A stretch of 64,000 nucleotides of DNA from Mycolicibacterium sp. CR10 (lineage in GTDB: Bacteria > Actinomycetota > Actinomycetes > Mycobacteriales > Mycobacteriaceae), in contig NZ_STGE01000017.1 in NCBI RefSeq assembly GCF_005222675.1, positions 109,546 to 173,545 on the forward strand, written 5' to 3'. Positions 45,410 to 60,098 of this stretch are shown here, one piece after another. Position numbers and translations under genes: made by a program. Below the pieces are notes generated by a model. That model saw only the letters and a list, made by a program, of their open reading frames with translations, was not told the DNA's origin and searched no databases. How positions within the stretch are numbered: the first letter of the stretch is position 1; each line of letters opens with the position of its first letter.

Positions 45410-46452
45410 AGAGCCACTTTCGTCGTAGAACCCACGCTCATCACACCTCTCAGCTCGGCGGCGATCGTCTCGGCGGTCCACGGGGCCAGCAGGAAACCGG
45501 AACGACCGTGGCCGGTGGCCACCAGTGTGCGCTCGTCGAGTCTGCCGACGATCGGGAGGTTGTCGGGGGTCATCGGCCGCAGGCCCGCGGCGCACTCGGC
45601 GAACTCGTACTCCCCCAGCGCGGGCAGGACCGCACAGGCATCGTCGAGCAGTTCGCGCACCCCGGTGACCGCGGGGGCGGTGTCCCTGCCGTGTTCGTAC
45701 TGGGTCGCGCCGACCACCACCCCGTCGACCCTCGGGACCAGATACACCTGCCTGCCGTGCACGCGCGCACGAATCACGCGCTGGGGCACAGGCATACACC
45801 CGCGCCGCCACCGCAGCCTCAGCACTTCCCCCTTGACCGGCCGGACCGCCAGGCCGGGCCACAGCCCGGGCGCGTCGATTCCGTTGGCGATCACGACGGA
45901 GTCCGCGGCACTGACCTCGGCAAGGTTACCGACCGGTGGCGCCCAGACGACCCCTAGCCGTTCGCAGTGCGCGGCCAGCGCCTCGACGACCGCGCGGTTG
46001 TCCACCGCAAGCTCGGTCACGGCGATGAACCCGTGCCGAATACCTTGGGCGAGAAGAGGTTCGATATCACGGGCAGATGTCGTCGGCGTCACGGGATGGC
46101 CTTGGGCGCTCAGCCACTCACCGACGGTCGTCAGATCTGCGACGTCGGCACGGTCGACCGCGACCACCAACGACTGTCGGGCGGTCACCACCTCGGGTGG
46201 CAGGCCGTCGAGGAATCCCCGGTGCCACAGCTGCAGCGACTCGAGCCCCAGCCGCAGCAGGCGTTCCTCGCCGGGCCAGCCCTCGCTGTGCGGGGCAAGC
46301 ATGCCGCCGGCCACCCACGACGCACCTCGCTCCGGCGTGCGGTGCACCCGCACCGCCCAGCCGTCCTGCGCGGCGCGACGCGCGACGGCCAACCCGATGA
46401 CACCGCCGCCGATGACGGCAAGGTGCCGTCCGGCACCGCCGGAGTCCGGCAT
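45406..46452 (-). CDS. thiO: glycine oxidase ThiO
   Basis: A 348-residue DAO-family flavoprotein that oxidises glycine to the imine needed by ThiG. The N-terminus has HLAVIGGGVIGLAVARRAA (FAD), then GASWVAGGMLAPHSEGW, and the C-terminus ATGHGRSGFLLAPWTAE, the FAD-binding GHxRxG of glycine oxidases. ATG 46452 lies seven bases after GGGAG, which is itself the end of the TPP riboswitch. It is the first gene of thiO-thiS-thiG. Confidence 0.92.
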
Positions 46453-46456
46453 CGTC

Positions 46457-46543
46457 GCTCCCTTCGCCGGCATGACCCGGATCAGGTGTGACGGTACGAG
46501 CGGCGCGCTCACTCTCAGTCCCCGTGCCCGGGACTCCCGTGTG
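46457..46543 (-). ncRNA. TPP riboswitch (THI element) upstream of thiO
   Basis: Read on the minus strand, the segment holds the conserved parts of the TPP aptamer: CGGGAGTCCC…GGGGAC (P2), CTGAGAGTGAG, then ACCTGATCCGGGTCATGCCG and finally GCGAAGGGAGCG. The last box contains the Shine-Dalgarno of thiO, so binding of TPP would hide it and stop translation. Boundaries are approximate by five to ten bases. Confidence 0.93.
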
Positions 46544-46586
46544 GTCGGTTACCAGCCTACGACGGCGCGGGGTTAGCGTTCGCGGT

Positions 46587-47282
46587 GTGAGTGACCCAGT
46601 GCCCGGGCCGTCCGCGAGATTGCGCACGGCCACGCTGTACCTGTGCACCGACGCCCGCCGGGAGCGCGGTGACCTGGCCGAATTCGCCGAGGCGGCGCTG
46701 GCCGGTGGCGTGGACATCATCCAGCTCAGGGACAAGGGATCGGCCGGCGAGCAGCAATTCGGCCCGCTGGAAGCCCGCCAGGAAATTGAGGCATTGGCGA
46801 CGATCGGCGACGCGGCCCGCAGGCACGGCGCGTTGCTGGCCGTCAACGACCGCGCCGACATCGCCTCGGCGGTCGACGCCGACGTGCTGCACCTCGGCCA
46901 GGATGACCTGCCCCTTCCGGTCGCGCGGAAGATTGTCGGGAACCGCGTCCTCCTCGGCCGCTCCACCCACGATCTCGACCAGGTCAAGGCGGCGATCGCC
47001 GAACCGGTCGACTACTTCTGCGTCGGACCGTGCTGGCCCACACCGACGAAACCTGGCCGCCCGGCGCCCGGTCTCGACCTGGTCCGCGCGGCTCGCGACA
47101 TCGACGACGCCACCGGTGTCGGCAAACCGTGGTTCGCCATCGGCGGCATCGACGCCCACCGGGTGCCCGACGTAGTCGCCGCCGGTGCCCGCCGCATCGT
47201 GGTGGTGCGGGCGATCACCGCCGCAGACGATCCGAAGGCGGCGGCCGAGCAGCTGACCGCGCTCCTCAGCTCTCGGGGTTGA
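46587..47282 (+). CDS. thiE: thiamine-phosphate synthase ThiE
   Basis: A 231-residue TIM-barrel enzyme that joins HMP diphosphate and thiazole phosphate. Motifs are [28 protein letters not shown] (diphosphate/Mg), [20 protein letters not shown] with GQDD, and the C-terminal [20 protein letters not shown]. The start is GTG 46587 with TAGCGT about 8-13 bases upstream and no Shine-Dalgarno, which suggests a leaderless transcript. It is divergent from thiO and has no riboswitch of its own. It overlaps the convergent Nudix gene by 17 bases. Confidence 0.92.
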   Translation: MSDPVPGPSARLRTATLYLCTDARRERGDLAEFAEAALAGGVDIIQLRDKGSAGEQQFGPLEARQEIEALATIGDAARRHGALLAVNDRADIASAVDADVLHLGQDDLPLPVARKIVGNRVLLGRSTHDLDQVKAAIAEPVDYFCVGPCWPTPTKPGRPAPGLDLVRAARDIDDATGVGKPWFAIGGIDAHRVPDVVAAGARRIVVVRAITAADDPKAAAEQLTALLSSRG

Positions 47283-47787
47283 TGCTCAGCGGGATCGACG
47301 CGGCCACAGTGCGCAGCCGCTCCCAGCTCGCGGCGAAGCCGGGATGCAGCGGCAGGTCGGTCACCTCGTCCTCGGCGACCCAGCGCAGTTCGGCGCTCTC
47401 CCGGTTGGGGACGGTGTCCAGCAGTTCCTCGGCGTCGGCGATGACGGTGGTGTAGGTCCACCCGGACACCTCGGCGGTGACGATGGTGGTGCGCACGGTC
47501 AGCTGATGGGCGGGCAGCCCGGCCTCCTCGTGCGCTTCGCGCATCGCGGCCTGCTCCGGCGTCTCGTGGCTGTCGCGAGCGCCGCCGGGAAGTCCCCAGG
47601 TCCCGCCCTGATGACTCCACGCCGCCCGGTGCTGAAGGAGCACCGCGGCCGATCCGTCGGGCCGAAGTGCCCGCAACAGCAGTCCCGCGGCGCCGTGCCT
47701 GCCCCAGTAGGCGGCACCGCTGGCCGACACCACCCAACCGTCACCATCGCCGCGCACGCGTTCAGGATAGGGAACAGACATCGACAT
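47266..47787 (-). CDS. mutT3: Nudix hydrolase (MutT3-type)
   Basis: A 173-residue Nudix protein. The box G-x5-E-x7-REUXEEXGU is visible as [20 protein letters not shown] followed by EAGLP (about residues 66-90), with all metal-binding glutamates. [20 protein letters not shown] precedes it. In M. tuberculosis the gene at this position, beside thiE and the glnX homologue, is mutT3, which cleans oxidised deoxynucleotides (8-oxo-dGDP-type activity). The symbol here rests on that synteny. ATG 47787 or 47781 are both possible starts. Confidence 0.8.
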   Translation of the reverse strand: MSMSVPYPERVRGDGDGWVVSASGAAYWGRHGAAGLLLRALRPDGSAAVLLQHRAAWSHQGGTWGLPGGARDSHETPEQAAMREAHEEAGLPAHQLTVRTTIVTAEVSGWTYTTVIADAEELLDTVPNRESAELRWVAEDEVTDLPLHPGFAASWERLRTVAASIPLSINPES

Positions 47788-47936
47788 CGGGGGCGGCGCC
47801 GCCAATCGCCGCCCGTGAATCCACCCGCGTCGGGCAGGCAGCTCTTAGACTTCCCTCATAGAATGGCCTAGCTAGAGTTGGGTTCAGTCGGAATGACAGC
47901 CGGAGAGATCGAGACCAAAATGAGGTCCGCGCACAC

Positions 47937-49252
47937 GTGACTGTGGAGTTGGCGCATCCCTCGACCGAACCCCTGGCGTCCCGGTCACCGACGACGCCGG
48001 CGCATCCGCGTTGGTGGTTCATGTGGACGACGCCCGGTCGCATTCTGGGCATCGGGTTCGTCCTGGCGGCGCTGGTGGTCGCCAGTGCGTTCGCGACATC
48101 CACGACGATCAACGACCGCCAGCAAGCCCTGACCACCGTCCTCAACCACACGGAGCCGCTGTCGTTCGCGGCGGGTCAGCTCTACACCACGCTCTCGGTT
48201 GCCGATGCCGCCGCGGCGACCGCGTTCATCGCGGGCGCCGAGCCACGTCCGGTGCGGCAGCGCTACGAGCAGGCGATCACCGATGCCGCCGTCGCAGTCA
48301 CCCGCGCGTCCAGCGGCCTGACCGACGAACCGATGGTGCAACTGCTGGGGCGCATCAATGCCCGGCTGGCGGTGTACACCGGGCTGATCGAGACCGCGCG
48401 CACCAACAACAGGGCGGGCAATCCCGTCGGTTCGTCCTACCTGTCCGAGGCGTCATCGCTGATGCAGCAGCAGATCCTGCCGGACGCGCAGCGGCTCTAC
48501 GAGGAGACCTCGAGGCGGGTGGACGTCGAGACCACCGCGTCGACCAGGATTCCTGGCCCGGTGATCCTGGTGGTGCTGGCGACGCTGCTGTTCGGGGCGT
48601 TCGCGAATCGCTGGTTGGCCAAGCGCACCCGACGGCGGGTCAACATCGGATTTGTGGCCGGCGGGCTGGCGGTGTTGATCATGCTGATGTGGGTCGGCAC
48701 GGCGCTGGTGATCTCGACCGCCGACAGTCGCAGCGCCAAAGACACCGCAGCCGAATCGCTCAAGACGGTCACCACGCTGGCGATCACCGCCCAGCAGGCG
48801 CGGGCGGACGAAACACTGTCCCTGATCCGCCGCGGCGACGAGAACGTCCGCAAGCAGTCCTACTACCAGCGGATCGACATGATGCAGGAACAGCTGGCCC
48901 GATATCTGGCGCGGGACGATTCGATCGACAAGACGGATCTGGCCGATGCGGAGCAGTTGCTCGAGCGGTGGCGTGCCGCCGACGACCGGATCACCGCCTA
49001 CATCGCGGTCGGCAACTACCAGGCCGCGACACAGGTGGCGTTGGGTGTTGGTGAGGACGACGCCACGCCGGCGTTCGACAAGTTGGACGAGGCCTTGACC
49101 AAGGGCATCGAGCAGAGCCGCAGCCAACTGCGCAACGACATCGTCAACGCCCGCCGGGTGCTCTCCGGTGCGACCGCCGGCGCCGCCCTGCTCAGTTTCG
49201 CGGCGGCGGTGGCGGTGGCGTTGGGGATCTGGCCCAGATTGAGCGAGTACAG

Positions 49253-49256
<4 letters not shown>
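47937..49256 (+). CDS. glnX: GlnX, membrane sensor linking GlnH to PknG
   Basis: A 439-residue membrane protein with two large extracytoplasmic segments. An N-terminal helix (ILGIGFVLAALVVASAFATS, residues about 31-50) is followed by a helical domain of about 150 residues. Helices follow at about 200-217 and 230-250 (VAGGLAVLIMLMWVGTALV), then a second helical domain and a last helix near 415-435. Its M. tuberculosis counterpart Rv0412c is the transmembrane partner that transmits Asp/Glu binding by GlnH to the kinase PknG. The 4-base overlap with glnH and the 1-base overlap of glnH with pknG fit that role. GTG start at 47937; the site is weak. Confidence 0.85.
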
Positions 49257-53098
<3,842 letters not shown>

Positions 53099-53108
53099 GC
53101 TCTCCGAG

Positions 53109-54182
53109 TCACCACATGACACCCCTGACATGGTCGGCGGCGCGGAGATCACGGGCAGCCAGCAGTCCGCTCGGCGCGCCGCACACCGCCTCGATGACGT
53201 TGACCGCCCGTGCGGCCGTGGCGATCACCCCGCCCTGGTTGTGGTCGATGCCCGAAATCCCGACGTGGGTGTTGATCTCGATCCCCGGACTGCCGTCGAC
53301 GACCACCCGGTGCACCCCCGGATGGCCGTCGGGCGGGAAGGGCCAGTCGGGAGCCGCGGCCTCGGTGAGCCGGTTGACATGCTCCATGGTGATGACGGCG
53401 CATCCGTCGCGCAGACCGTCGACGCCGAACTTGACCGCGCCGACGTGACCGGGTTCGACGCGCATCATCGTGCAGTCGATCGGGTCCGGGGTCACCCAGT
53501 TCGCATGCCGTTCGCGGATCTCGTCGAGTTCGATACCGAGATCGGCTGCCAGGCTGCGCACCTGGGCACCCCACATCGACGTAAGCACGCCGGGCGAGAA
53601 CAGGATCGGCGTGTGGTCGGGCCGGGCACCGAAGCCAAAGCTCACTCCGGTGAACTCCGCGTCGTCGTAGGACCCGTAGTCGAAAATCTCCTGAACAATC
53701 ACCGCGGTGGCACGCACGGCCAGGCTCAGCGCCGCATACACCAGCGTGTCACCGGAGAACCCGGGGTCGATCCCGTTGATGTACAACGTGGTATCGCCGT
53801 CGGCGCACGCGGCGGCGAGGGGGTCGCGCAGCCAGCTGTCCGCCTGGTCGGGGGCGACGAGCCAGACGAACGAGGTCCCGACCACATTGGTGCCTGCGCG
53901 CAGGAATCGACTGATTTCGTCGATCGCCTGTGTCGGCCGGGTCTCTGCCTGGGAGGTGTAGACCACGCAGTCCGCGCCGAGTGCGACCAACGCGTCGATG
54001 TCGTCGGTGGCCACGATCCCGGTCGGTGCGGGCAGCCCGCACAGGTCGGCGGCGTCACACCCGATCTTGGCGGCGCTGTTCGCATGGACACCGACCAGCT
54101 CGAGATCCGGGCGTTCGATGATGCTGCGCAGCGCGTGAACTCCGACATTCCCGGTGGAAAACTGTATGACCCGACGCATCAT
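53109..54182 (-). CDS. NAD(P)H-dependent oxidoreductase of the DapB-like (dihydrodipicolinate reductase N-terminal) type
   Basis: A 357-residue protein beginning RRVIQFSTGNVGVHALRSII, a Rossmann fold of the dihydrodipicolinate reductase N-terminal family (GxxGVG-like STGNVGVHA). It continues with CVVYTSQAETRP and VVGTSFVWL. Mycobacteria have many such proteins, related to amine dehydrogenases such as 2,4-diaminopentanoate dehydrogenase; they are not true DapB. The substrate is unknown. Two ATG codons lie in tandem at 54182 and 54179 behind GAGGAG. It is eight bases after the SDR stop. Confidence 0.78.
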   Translation of the reverse strand: MMRRVIQFSTGNVGVHALRSIIERPDLELVGVHANSAAKIGCDAADLCGLPAPTGIVATDDIDALVALGADCVVYTSQAETRPTQAIDEISRFLRAGTNVVGTSFVWLVAPDQADSWLRDPLAAACADGDTTLYINGIDPGFSGDTLVYAALSLAVRATAVIVQEIFDYGSYDDAEFTGVSFGFGARPDHTPILFSPGVLTSMWGAQVRSLAADLGIELDEIRERHANWVTPDPIDCTMMRVEPGHVGAVKFGVDGLRDGCAVITMEHVNRLTEAAAPDWPFPPDGHPGVHRVVVDGSPGIEINTHVGISGIDHNQGGVIATAARAVNVIEAVCGAPSGLLAARDLRAADHVRGVMW

Positions 54183-54190
54183 CGGACTCC

Positions 54191-55057
54191 TCACAACAGG
54201 TCGGTAATGGTCTTCAGGCCTGCCTCGTAGAGCACGCCCGGCAGCATCCCACCATCGATCTCGATGGTGGTGCCGTTGATGAAATCGGCTGCGCCAGAGG
54301 CGAGAAACACGCATGTCCGGCCGACTTCGGCCGGCTCGCCGCCGCGCTTGAGGGGCAGCGCGCTGAAGTAGGTCGAGCCGGTGGGGTCGTCCTTGGGCAA
54401 CACGAACGAGCGGAAGTTGTCCGTGATCGTCGGCCCGAGCGCGACGCAGTTCACCCGCGCTCGCGGACCCCATTCCTCAGCCAGTGACCTGGTCAGGTGG
54501 TTCAGGCCGGACTTCGCCGCGCCGTAGGACACCAGTGTGGGCGACCCTGCTGGATGCCCGGCGCCGCTGGAGACGTTGATGATGCAGCCGGTGCCGTCCT
54601 GGCGTTGCATCTGCCGATACACGCGGATCGCAAACCACAGCGGGCTGATCAGGTTCATCTGTATCGCGAATGCGTGGAACAGCACCGTACGTTCGAAGTC
54701 GTCCTCGGACGGCGGGGCGCCTTGGATGCGGGAGACCAGCGACGGGATGTCCTCTGCGTGCGGCGCAGGCACCGTGCCGCCGGCGTTGTTCACCAGAATG
54801 TCCACCCGCCCGTACGTCTCGACCACCTGCGTGACCATGGCGTCGATCGCGCGGTAATCGCCTTGGTCACAGACCATCTGGGCGGACCGGCGGGCCCATT
54901 CGGGTTCGTCGCCGGTGCCGGGGATCGCGTCGAGCGGCGAGCGCGAGCACCCGATCACGGTGGCGCCGGCCCGCAGCAGTTCGTGGGCGATGCCGAGACC
55001 GACGCCTCTGCTGGTTCCGGTGACGATGGCGACTTTGCCGTCGAGTTCGTCCGTCAT
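54191..55057 (-). CDS. SDR-family oxidoreductase
   Basis: A 288-residue short-chain dehydrogenase with VTGTSRGVGLGIA (cofactor, about residues 14-26), LVNNAGGTVP, NVSSGAG and SYGAAKSG (catalytic Tyr and Lys). The C-terminus has FINGTTIEIDGGMLPG. ATG 55057 is preferred over a TTG two codons upstream. The first gene of a minus-strand operon with the DapB-like and tetR genes. Probably a lipid, steroid or aromatic dehydrogenase, but no specific assignment is possible. Confidence 0.85.
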   Translation of the reverse strand: MTDELDGKVAIVTGTSRGVGLGIAHELLRAGATVIGCSRSPLDAIPGTGDEPEWARRSAQMVCDQGDYRAIDAMVTQVVETYGRVDILVNNAGGTVPAPHAEDIPSLVSRIQGAPPSEDDFERTVLFHAFAIQMNLISPLWFAIRVYRQMQRQDGTGCIINVSSGAGHPAGSPTLVSYGAAKSGLNHLTRSLAEEWGPRARVNCVALGPTITDNFRSFVLPKDDPTGSTYFSALPLKRGGEPAEVGRTCVFLASGAADFINGTTIEIDGGMLPGVLYEAGLKTITDLL

Positions 55058-55398
55058 GCCCAAATAATTACATGCTTAATGTTTTCTGCCCAGGGATTCA
55101 GCAATTGCGGAATCCGTTGCTGATCGTCAATTTTGACGGAACAGCAAGGTGACTTTGCTGCGGGCACACGCCGTCAACCAGCAAATATGCAGGTGAGGAC
55201 CTCTTGATCTGGTTCCACGAAATTTCTGGTCAAGCCACTGATTCCGTAGTATCGTGATCAATCTGGTTAAGGGTCCAGCCAGAACACATGATGACGTCAT
55301 CGGCGCGGCCGACGCGTAAGCGCCTATCGCGGTGGCTTTGAGAATCAAGGGCCTGATCCCCCTGACGGCAGACCATAGTACGAATTCAGAGATTTCGT
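55058..55398. other. 341-base AT-richer non-coding region between divergent SDR and STAS genes
   Basis: No credible gene. It contains an inverted repeat CAGCAA…TTGCTG (55099-55122) that encloses CGGAATCCG, a GTCAA-tt-TTGAC repeat (55126-55137), and the 12-base palindrome GATGACGTCATC (55290-55301). Base composition is visibly less GC-rich than the surrounding genes. The structures could be operators for the tetR gene at 52487 or for stress promoters of the STAS gene; none can be assigned. Confidence 0.5.
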
Positions 55399-55878
55399 AT
55401 GACGGAGGCCTACGTGTCCATATCTGAACCAGTGCCGGCTCCAAGCACACAGCGGGTGTACCGCCCGGACCCGCGGTCGTTCGACCTGCGGGAGGAGCAC
55501 CACCGGGCGACGTTCTCCGCCTGCCAGCTGCCGCCCTCCAAGGTCCTCGTGACGATCCACGGCGAGATCGATGCAACCAACAGCGCTGCGCTCGCTCGCT
55601 ACGTCGAACGTCGAATCGCCGGCGCCCAGCGACTGGTCCTCGATCTGCAGACCGTCGAATTCTTCGCCGCCTCCGGGTTTGCCGCATTGTCGAACATCAA
55701 CATCAATTGCGCCCGCACCGACGTCCAGTGGTCACTGCTGGCCGGCCCCCACGTGTGGCGGCTGTTGCAGATCTGCGACCCGAGCCGCGAGCTTCCGGTC
55801 GCGCGGGACGGCTCAGCCGGCAAGTACCTGCGCACACGCCCGAGCAATCGCAAGCTCCTCATTGGTGGGGATCACTAG
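55399..55878 (+). CDS. STAS-domain protein, anti-sigma-factor-antagonist-like
   Basis: A 159-residue protein with an N-terminal extension of about 45 residues and one STAS domain ([20 protein letters not shown], then [20 protein letters not shown]). The serine in FFAASGF is where SpoIIAA/RsbV-type proteins are phosphorylated by their anti-sigma kinase. The family frees a sigma factor by partner switching in stress responses, and mycobacteria have several for SigF. No kinase or sigma gene is adjacent. The last 66 bases overlap the convergent ackA gene, the longest overlap in the window. Confidence 0.8.
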   Translation: MTEAYVSISEPVPAPSTQRVYRPDPRSFDLREEHHRATFSACQLPPSKVLVTIHGEIDATNSAALARYVERRIAGAQRLVLDLQTVEFFAASGFAALSNININCARTDVQWSLLAGPHVWRLLQICDPSRELPVARDGSAGKYLRTRPSNRKLLIGGDH

Positions 55879-56958
55879 CACCGTCGTCGGTGATCCGTCG
55901 GCGGAGATGCGCCTGGGCCCCCGGGCCGGGCTGTCGTTGAGGTGCTCGTCGAGTTCCAATCCGAACGCCGCCAGGCCGGACAGCGCATCACGACGAACCG
56001 CGGCGTCGTTCTCCCCGACGCCCGCCGTGAACGTGATGACCCCGACCGTCCCCAGGACCGCCATGTAGGCGCCGATGTACTTGCGCAGTCTGTGGATGTA
56101 GACGTCATAGGCCAACTGCGCTGCCGCATCACCGGATTCGATGCGCCGGCGAAGAGTCCGGAAATCGATCTCACCGCCGAGACCGCGCACTCCCGACCGC
56201 CGGTTGAGCATCGTCTCGATGTCCTCCACACTCATACCGGCTTCTCGCCACAGGTACGTGATCACCCCGGGATCGATGTCCCCGGAGCGTGTACCCATCA
56301 CCAAGCCCTCCATGGGCGTGAGTCCCATCGACGTCTCCACCGGCCTGCCGCCGACGATGGCCGAGGCCGACGCACCGTTGCCGAGGTGCAGCACGATCTG
56401 GCTGAGTGACTCCAGCGGTGCGCCGAGGAACGCCGCCGCCTCCTCGCTGACGTACTGATGCGATGTGCCGTGGAATCCGTACCGCCTGATGTGCCACTGG
56501 GCGGCGATCTCGTGGTCGATGGCGTATGTCGCGGCGGCGGGCGGCAGATCATGGAAGAACGCGGTGTCGAACACCGCGATGTGCGGCACGTCAGGCAGGG
56601 CGTGCCGCGCGACTTCGATGCCCAGTATCGCCGGCGGATTGTGAAGCGGCGCAAGCGGAGAAAGCTCCTCGAGGCGCGCGATCAGCGCGTCATCGACCAC
56701 TGTGGGCCGGTACAGGTCGGGGCCGCCGTGCACCACCCGGTGCCCGACCGCCGCTAGCCCGAGATCGTCGAGCGAATGTCCTTCGTCGGCGAGCGCGTCG
56801 AACGCCACCTGCAGCGCCGCGGCGTGGTCGGCGACACCGCCGTCCTCACCGATGCGCTCCACGATGCCATCGGCCACCAGCGCACCCGAGTCCGGTTGAA
56901 TCACCGAGTATTTCAGCGACGACGAGCCCGAGTTCAGGACGAGCACCGAACGTGTCAT
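55813..56958 (-). CDS. ackA: acetate kinase AckA
   Basis: A 381-residue acetokinase interconverting acetyl phosphate + ADP and acetate + ATP. Signatures: [16 protein letters not shown] at the N-terminus, GHRVVHGGP with the substrate Arg, [22 protein letters not shown] and TAGVGENDA. All expected catalytic residues are visible. ATG 56958 overlaps the pta stop by four bases, so phosphotransacetylase and acetate kinase are coupled. A long 3' overlap with the STAS gene removes any terminator. Confidence 0.95.
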   Translation of the reverse strand: MTRSVLVLNSGSSSLKYSVIQPDSGALVADGIVERIGEDGGVADHAAALQVAFDALADEGHSLDDLGLAAVGHRVVHGGPDLYRPTVVDDALIARLEELSPLAPLHNPPAILGIEVARHALPDVPHIAVFDTAFFHDLPPAAATYAIDHEIAAQWHIRRYGFHGTSHQYVSEEAAAFLGAPLESLSQIVLHLGNGASASAIVGGRPVETSMGLTPMEGLVMGTRSGDIDPGVITYLWREAGMSVEDIETMLNRRSGVRGLGGEIDFRTLRRRIESGDAAAQLAYDVYIHRLRKYIGAYMAVLGTVGVITFTAGVGENDAAVRRDALSGLAAFGLELDEHLNDSPARGPRRISADGSPTTVLVIPTNEELAIARACAQVLAG

Positions 56959-59081
56959 CGTGGGGTTCCCTGCGCCTGGATCGCGGTGATCGCGACGGTG
57001 TTGACGATGTCCTCGACCAGAGCGCCGCGCGACAGGTCGTTGACGGGCTTGTTCAGCCCTTGCAGCACGGGCCCGATCGCGATCGCGCCGGCGCTGCGCT
57101 GCACGGCCTTGTAGGTGTTGTTGCCGGTGTTGAGGTCAGGGAAGATCAGCACCGTGGCGTGGCCCGCGACCTTCGACTCGGGCATCTTCGTCGCCGCCAC
57201 CGACGGCTCGACCGCGGCGTCGTACTGGATCGGCCCCTCGACCAGCAACTGTGGTTCGCGCGTCCGCACCAATTCGGTTGCCTTCCTGACCTTGTCGACC
57301 TCGGCACCGGTTCCCGAAGTGCCCGTGGAGTACGACAGCATCGCCACTCTGGGTTCGATGCCGAACTGCGCCGCGGTGCGCGCTGACGAGATCGCTATGT
57401 CGGCGAGCTGCTCGGCGGTCGGGTCCGGAACGATGGCACAGTCGCCGTAGGCCAGCACCTCGTCGGCAAGACACATCAGGAAAATGCTGGACACCGTCGA
57501 GACGTCGGGTTGGGTCTTGATGATCTCGAACGCGGGGCGCACCGTGTGCGCGGTGGTGTGTCTGGCGCCCGACACCATCCCGTCGACCATGTCGTTGTGC
57601 ACCAGCATGGTGCCGAAGTAGGAGACGTCACGGATGATCTCGTGGGCCTGCTCGACGGTGACGCCCTTATGGCGCCGCAACGTCGCGTACTGCTCCGCGA
57701 ACTGATCGCACAGCTCGCTGGTCTGCGGGTCCAGGACGGCCGCACTTGACAGGTCGACGCCGAGTTCAGCGGCACGAGAACGTATCTCGGATTCGTCACC
57801 CAGAATCGTCAGATCGGCGACGTTGCGCTGCAGCAGCCTGCCCGCCGCCTTGAGGATGCGGTCGTCGTTGCCCTCCGGCAGAACGATGCGCCTGCGGTCC
57901 GACCGGGCCCGGTCGAGCAACCGGTAGGTGAACATCTGCGGCGTCACCACGGACGGGATCGGAATGGCCAGCTGTGCCAGCAGGTCGGCGGTGTCGACAT
58001 GGGCGTCCATCAACGCAAGTGCGGTATCGACCTTGCGTTGCGATTGCGTCGTCACCCGGCCGCGCGTGCCGGCCACCCTGCTCGCCGTCTCGAAGGTGCC
58101 GAATCTCGTCTCGACGATCGGCAGCCGCAGGCCCAGCCCCGACACCAGCGCCTCGATTGACGGATGAAGCGGCAGGCCACCGTTGAGGATCACGCAGGAC
58201 AATGACGGAAAGCCTTCTGCGGCATGGGCACTGAGCACCGCGAGCACGACGTCGGAACGGTCGCCGGGAGTGACGACAGCGACCCCCTCGGTCAGCCGCT
58301 CCAACACGTGGTCGGCGGTCATGCCTGCCACCAGCACGTCCAGCACCTCGCGGGTCAGCAGTGCGGGATCACCCCGCAAGATCGTGCCCTCGACGGCGGT
58401 CTGCAGCTCGGCGACCGACGGCGCGACCAGCAGCGGTTCCTCGGGCATCACATAGCTTCTGGGTTCGAATTTCGCCAACGCGGCGGCGACGTCGGCCATG
58501 CTCGCCGGGTCACACCGGTTGACCACCACCGCCGCCGTATACGCGTGCTGGGCCGTGATCTCGTCCATGCAGACCTCGACCACCTGGGCGACCTGATCGG
58601 GCGTGCGGTCCTTGGCTTTGACGGCAAGGACGATCGGTGCGCTGAGGTTGGCCGCGATGCGGGCGTTCATCGACAACTCGCTGGGTGCCGCGACGTCGGT
58701 GTAGTCGCTGCCGACGATCAGGACCGCGTCACACTGACCGGCGACGCGGTGGAACCGGTCGACGATGTCCCCGAGCGCGGTGTCGGGGTCATCGTGCAAC
58801 TGCTGGTAGCTGACCCCGACACAGTCCTCGTAGGGCAGGCCCGCGGTGCTGTGGTCGAGCAGCAGTTCGAGGATGTAGTCACGCTGCTCACCCTGGACGT
58901 GGCCCGAGTCGCTTCGCTCCTGCGCCCAGGCAGCCCGGGTGATGGGCCGGAAGACCCCGACCTTGGCGACCGTCGCGGCAAGCCGGTGCAGGATCCCCAG
59001 CGCGATGGTCGACTTCCCGGTGTCCCCCTCAGGCGACGCAACGTAGATGGCAGATATCGGCGACCTCGGGGCTTCAGGCAC
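56955..59081 (-). CDS. pta: phosphate acetyltransferase Pta
   Basis: A 708-residue long-form phosphotransacetylase. The N-terminal P-loop/DRTGG-like part starts [19 protein letters not shown] (residues about 12-30) and reaches about 370. The catalytic PTA domain covers the rest: [20 protein letters not shown], then MVHN-type [33 protein letters not shown] and [16 protein letters not shown]. It turns acetyl-CoA and phosphate into acetyl phosphate. GTG start. It is upstream of ackA in the same operon. Confidence 0.95.
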   Translation of the reverse strand: MPEAPRSPISAIYVASPEGDTGKSTIALGILHRLAATVAKVGVFRPITRAAWAQERSDSGHVQGEQRDYILELLLDHSTAGLPYEDCVGVSYQQLHDDPDTALGDIVDRFHRVAGQCDAVLIVGSDYTDVAAPSELSMNARIAANLSAPIVLAVKAKDRTPDQVAQVVEVCMDEITAQHAYTAAVVVNRCDPASMADVAAALAKFEPRSYVMPEEPLLVAPSVAELQTAVEGTILRGDPALLTREVLDVLVAGMTADHVLERLTEGVAVVTPGDRSDVVLAVLSAHAAEGFPSLSCVILNGGLPLHPSIEALVSGLGLRLPIVETRFGTFETASRVAGTRGRVTTQSQRKVDTALALMDAHVDTADLLAQLAIPIPSVVTPQMFTYRLLDRARSDRRRIVLPEGNDDRILKAAGRLLQRNVADLTILGDESEIRSRAAELGVDLSSAAVLDPQTSELCDQFAEQYATLRRHKGVTVEQAHEIIRDVSYFGTMLVHNDMVDGMVSGARHTTAHTVRPAFEIIKTQPDVSTVSSIFLMCLADEVLAYGDCAIVPDPTAEQLADIAISSARTAAQFGIEPRVAMLSYSTGTSGTGAEVDKVRKATELVRTREPQLLVEGPIQYDAAVEPSVAATKMPESKVAGHATVLIFPDLNTGNNTYKAVQRSAGAIAIGPVLQGLNKPVNDLSRGALVEDIVNTVAITAIQAQGTPR

Positions 59082-59098
59082 GGTTTAAAGCCTGCCTG

Positions 59099-60079
59099 CT
59101 AACTGGCTGTCATGTCCACCGGCACCCGCAGTGTGGTGAGTAGTCCCCGGTGATCGGAGCCGGGGACCACCACCGTTGCGGCGGTCGCCGCGGAACCGTT
59201 CTTGACCAGAACGTGGTCGATGCCCAGCAGCGGAGGCTTGCTACCGCGGCCGGGATAGGTGCGCGCGAGCCCTGCTGCGCCGTGCTCGCCGGCATCGGAG
59301 TACCCCTGCTCGAGGAGTCGCCGGAACGGTGCCATGTCGGCCGTGGCGTTGAAGTCTCCAGCGACGATCACCGCGCCCGCACCGGCGGTGCGGCCCACCT
59401 CACGCAGCGTGTCCGGCAATTTCTCGATGTCCCTCTGCCAGAGCCCGATCGGTTGTGGCCACGGCGCCGCCAGATGCACGGACAGCACCGTGGTGTCGAC
59501 GACCACGCCGGGGATACGGACCCTGGCGCCCAGCATCGGCAGGGAGTACCCGTCGATGCGGCCCGAGTCCACGATGGGGTGACGGCTCCAGATCCCGATG
59601 CCGGAAGCCATCGGCGCGGGTACCACGACCCGGTAGGGGAACACCGCGTCCATCCCGGCCTCCGACAGTCCGTCGGCGGCCTCGGGTGTCATCTCCTGGA
59701 CGGCCACGATGTCGGCGATGTCGCGGGCCAGGGCCACGAACGCCGGTGGATCCGCTTGTCCCATACCGAGGTTGGCGGTCAGCACGCGAACGTCGACCGT
59801 GGCGGGATCGGCCGCGTCCGGGGCCGGCGGCACCTGGTACCGCGGCAGGTACACCCACACCAGCGACGCCGTCACCGCCAGCGCGACCAGGGTCAGCAGC
59901 CAGCGTCGGCCGATGATCAGCAGCAGGACCGCCACCGGGGCGGCGATCGCCAGGTACGGCGCCACCGCCGCGACGATCAGGGTGGGATGCCCGGAGATCG
60001 GCAGGTAGCGGCCGCCCAGCGCGACCGCCGCGGCGGCCAGGGACAGCAGACCCAGAACCGTCGCGAGAATCCGGATCAT
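59099..60079 (-). CDS. membrane-anchored endonuclease/exonuclease/phosphatase-family protein
   Basis: A 326-residue protein. Three N-terminal hydrophobic helices (residues about 4-22, 32-56 and 60-78) anchor it, and an EEP domain follows from about residue 95. Catalytic residues are visible: Asn in TANLGMG, Glu in VAVQEMT, His in LSVHLAA, Asp/Asn in VAGDFNATAD, and the final Asp-His in GSDHRGLL. Such proteins hydrolyse phosphodiesters or phosphomonoesters outside the membrane. It is inserted between pta and fgd1 here; M. tuberculosis lacks a gene at this spot to my knowledge. The substrate is unknown. Confidence 0.83.
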   Translation of the reverse strand: MIRILATVLGLLSLAAAAVALGGRYLPISGHPTLIVAAVAPYLAIAAPVAVLLLIIGRRWLLTLVALAVTASLVWVYLPRYQVPPAPDAADPATVDVRVLTANLGMGQADPPAFVALARDIADIVAVQEMTPEAADGLSEAGMDAVFPYRVVVPAPMASGIGIWSRHPIVDSGRIDGYSLPMLGARVRIPGVVVDTTVLSVHLAAPWPQPIGLWQRDIEKLPDTLREVGRTAGAGAVIVAGDFNATADMAPFRRLLEQGYSDAGEHGAAGLARTYPGRGSKPPLLGIDHVLVKNGSAATAATVVVPGSDHRGLLTTLRVPVDMTAS

Positions 60080-60098
60080 CTCGCCGTGACCGCGGAGC

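Noticed and set aside
53109..54182. True lysine-pathway dihydrodipicolinate reductase (dapB)
   Set aside because: 357 residues is much longer than DapB (about 250), and only the N-terminal domain similarity is present; the context is an SDR/TetR operon.
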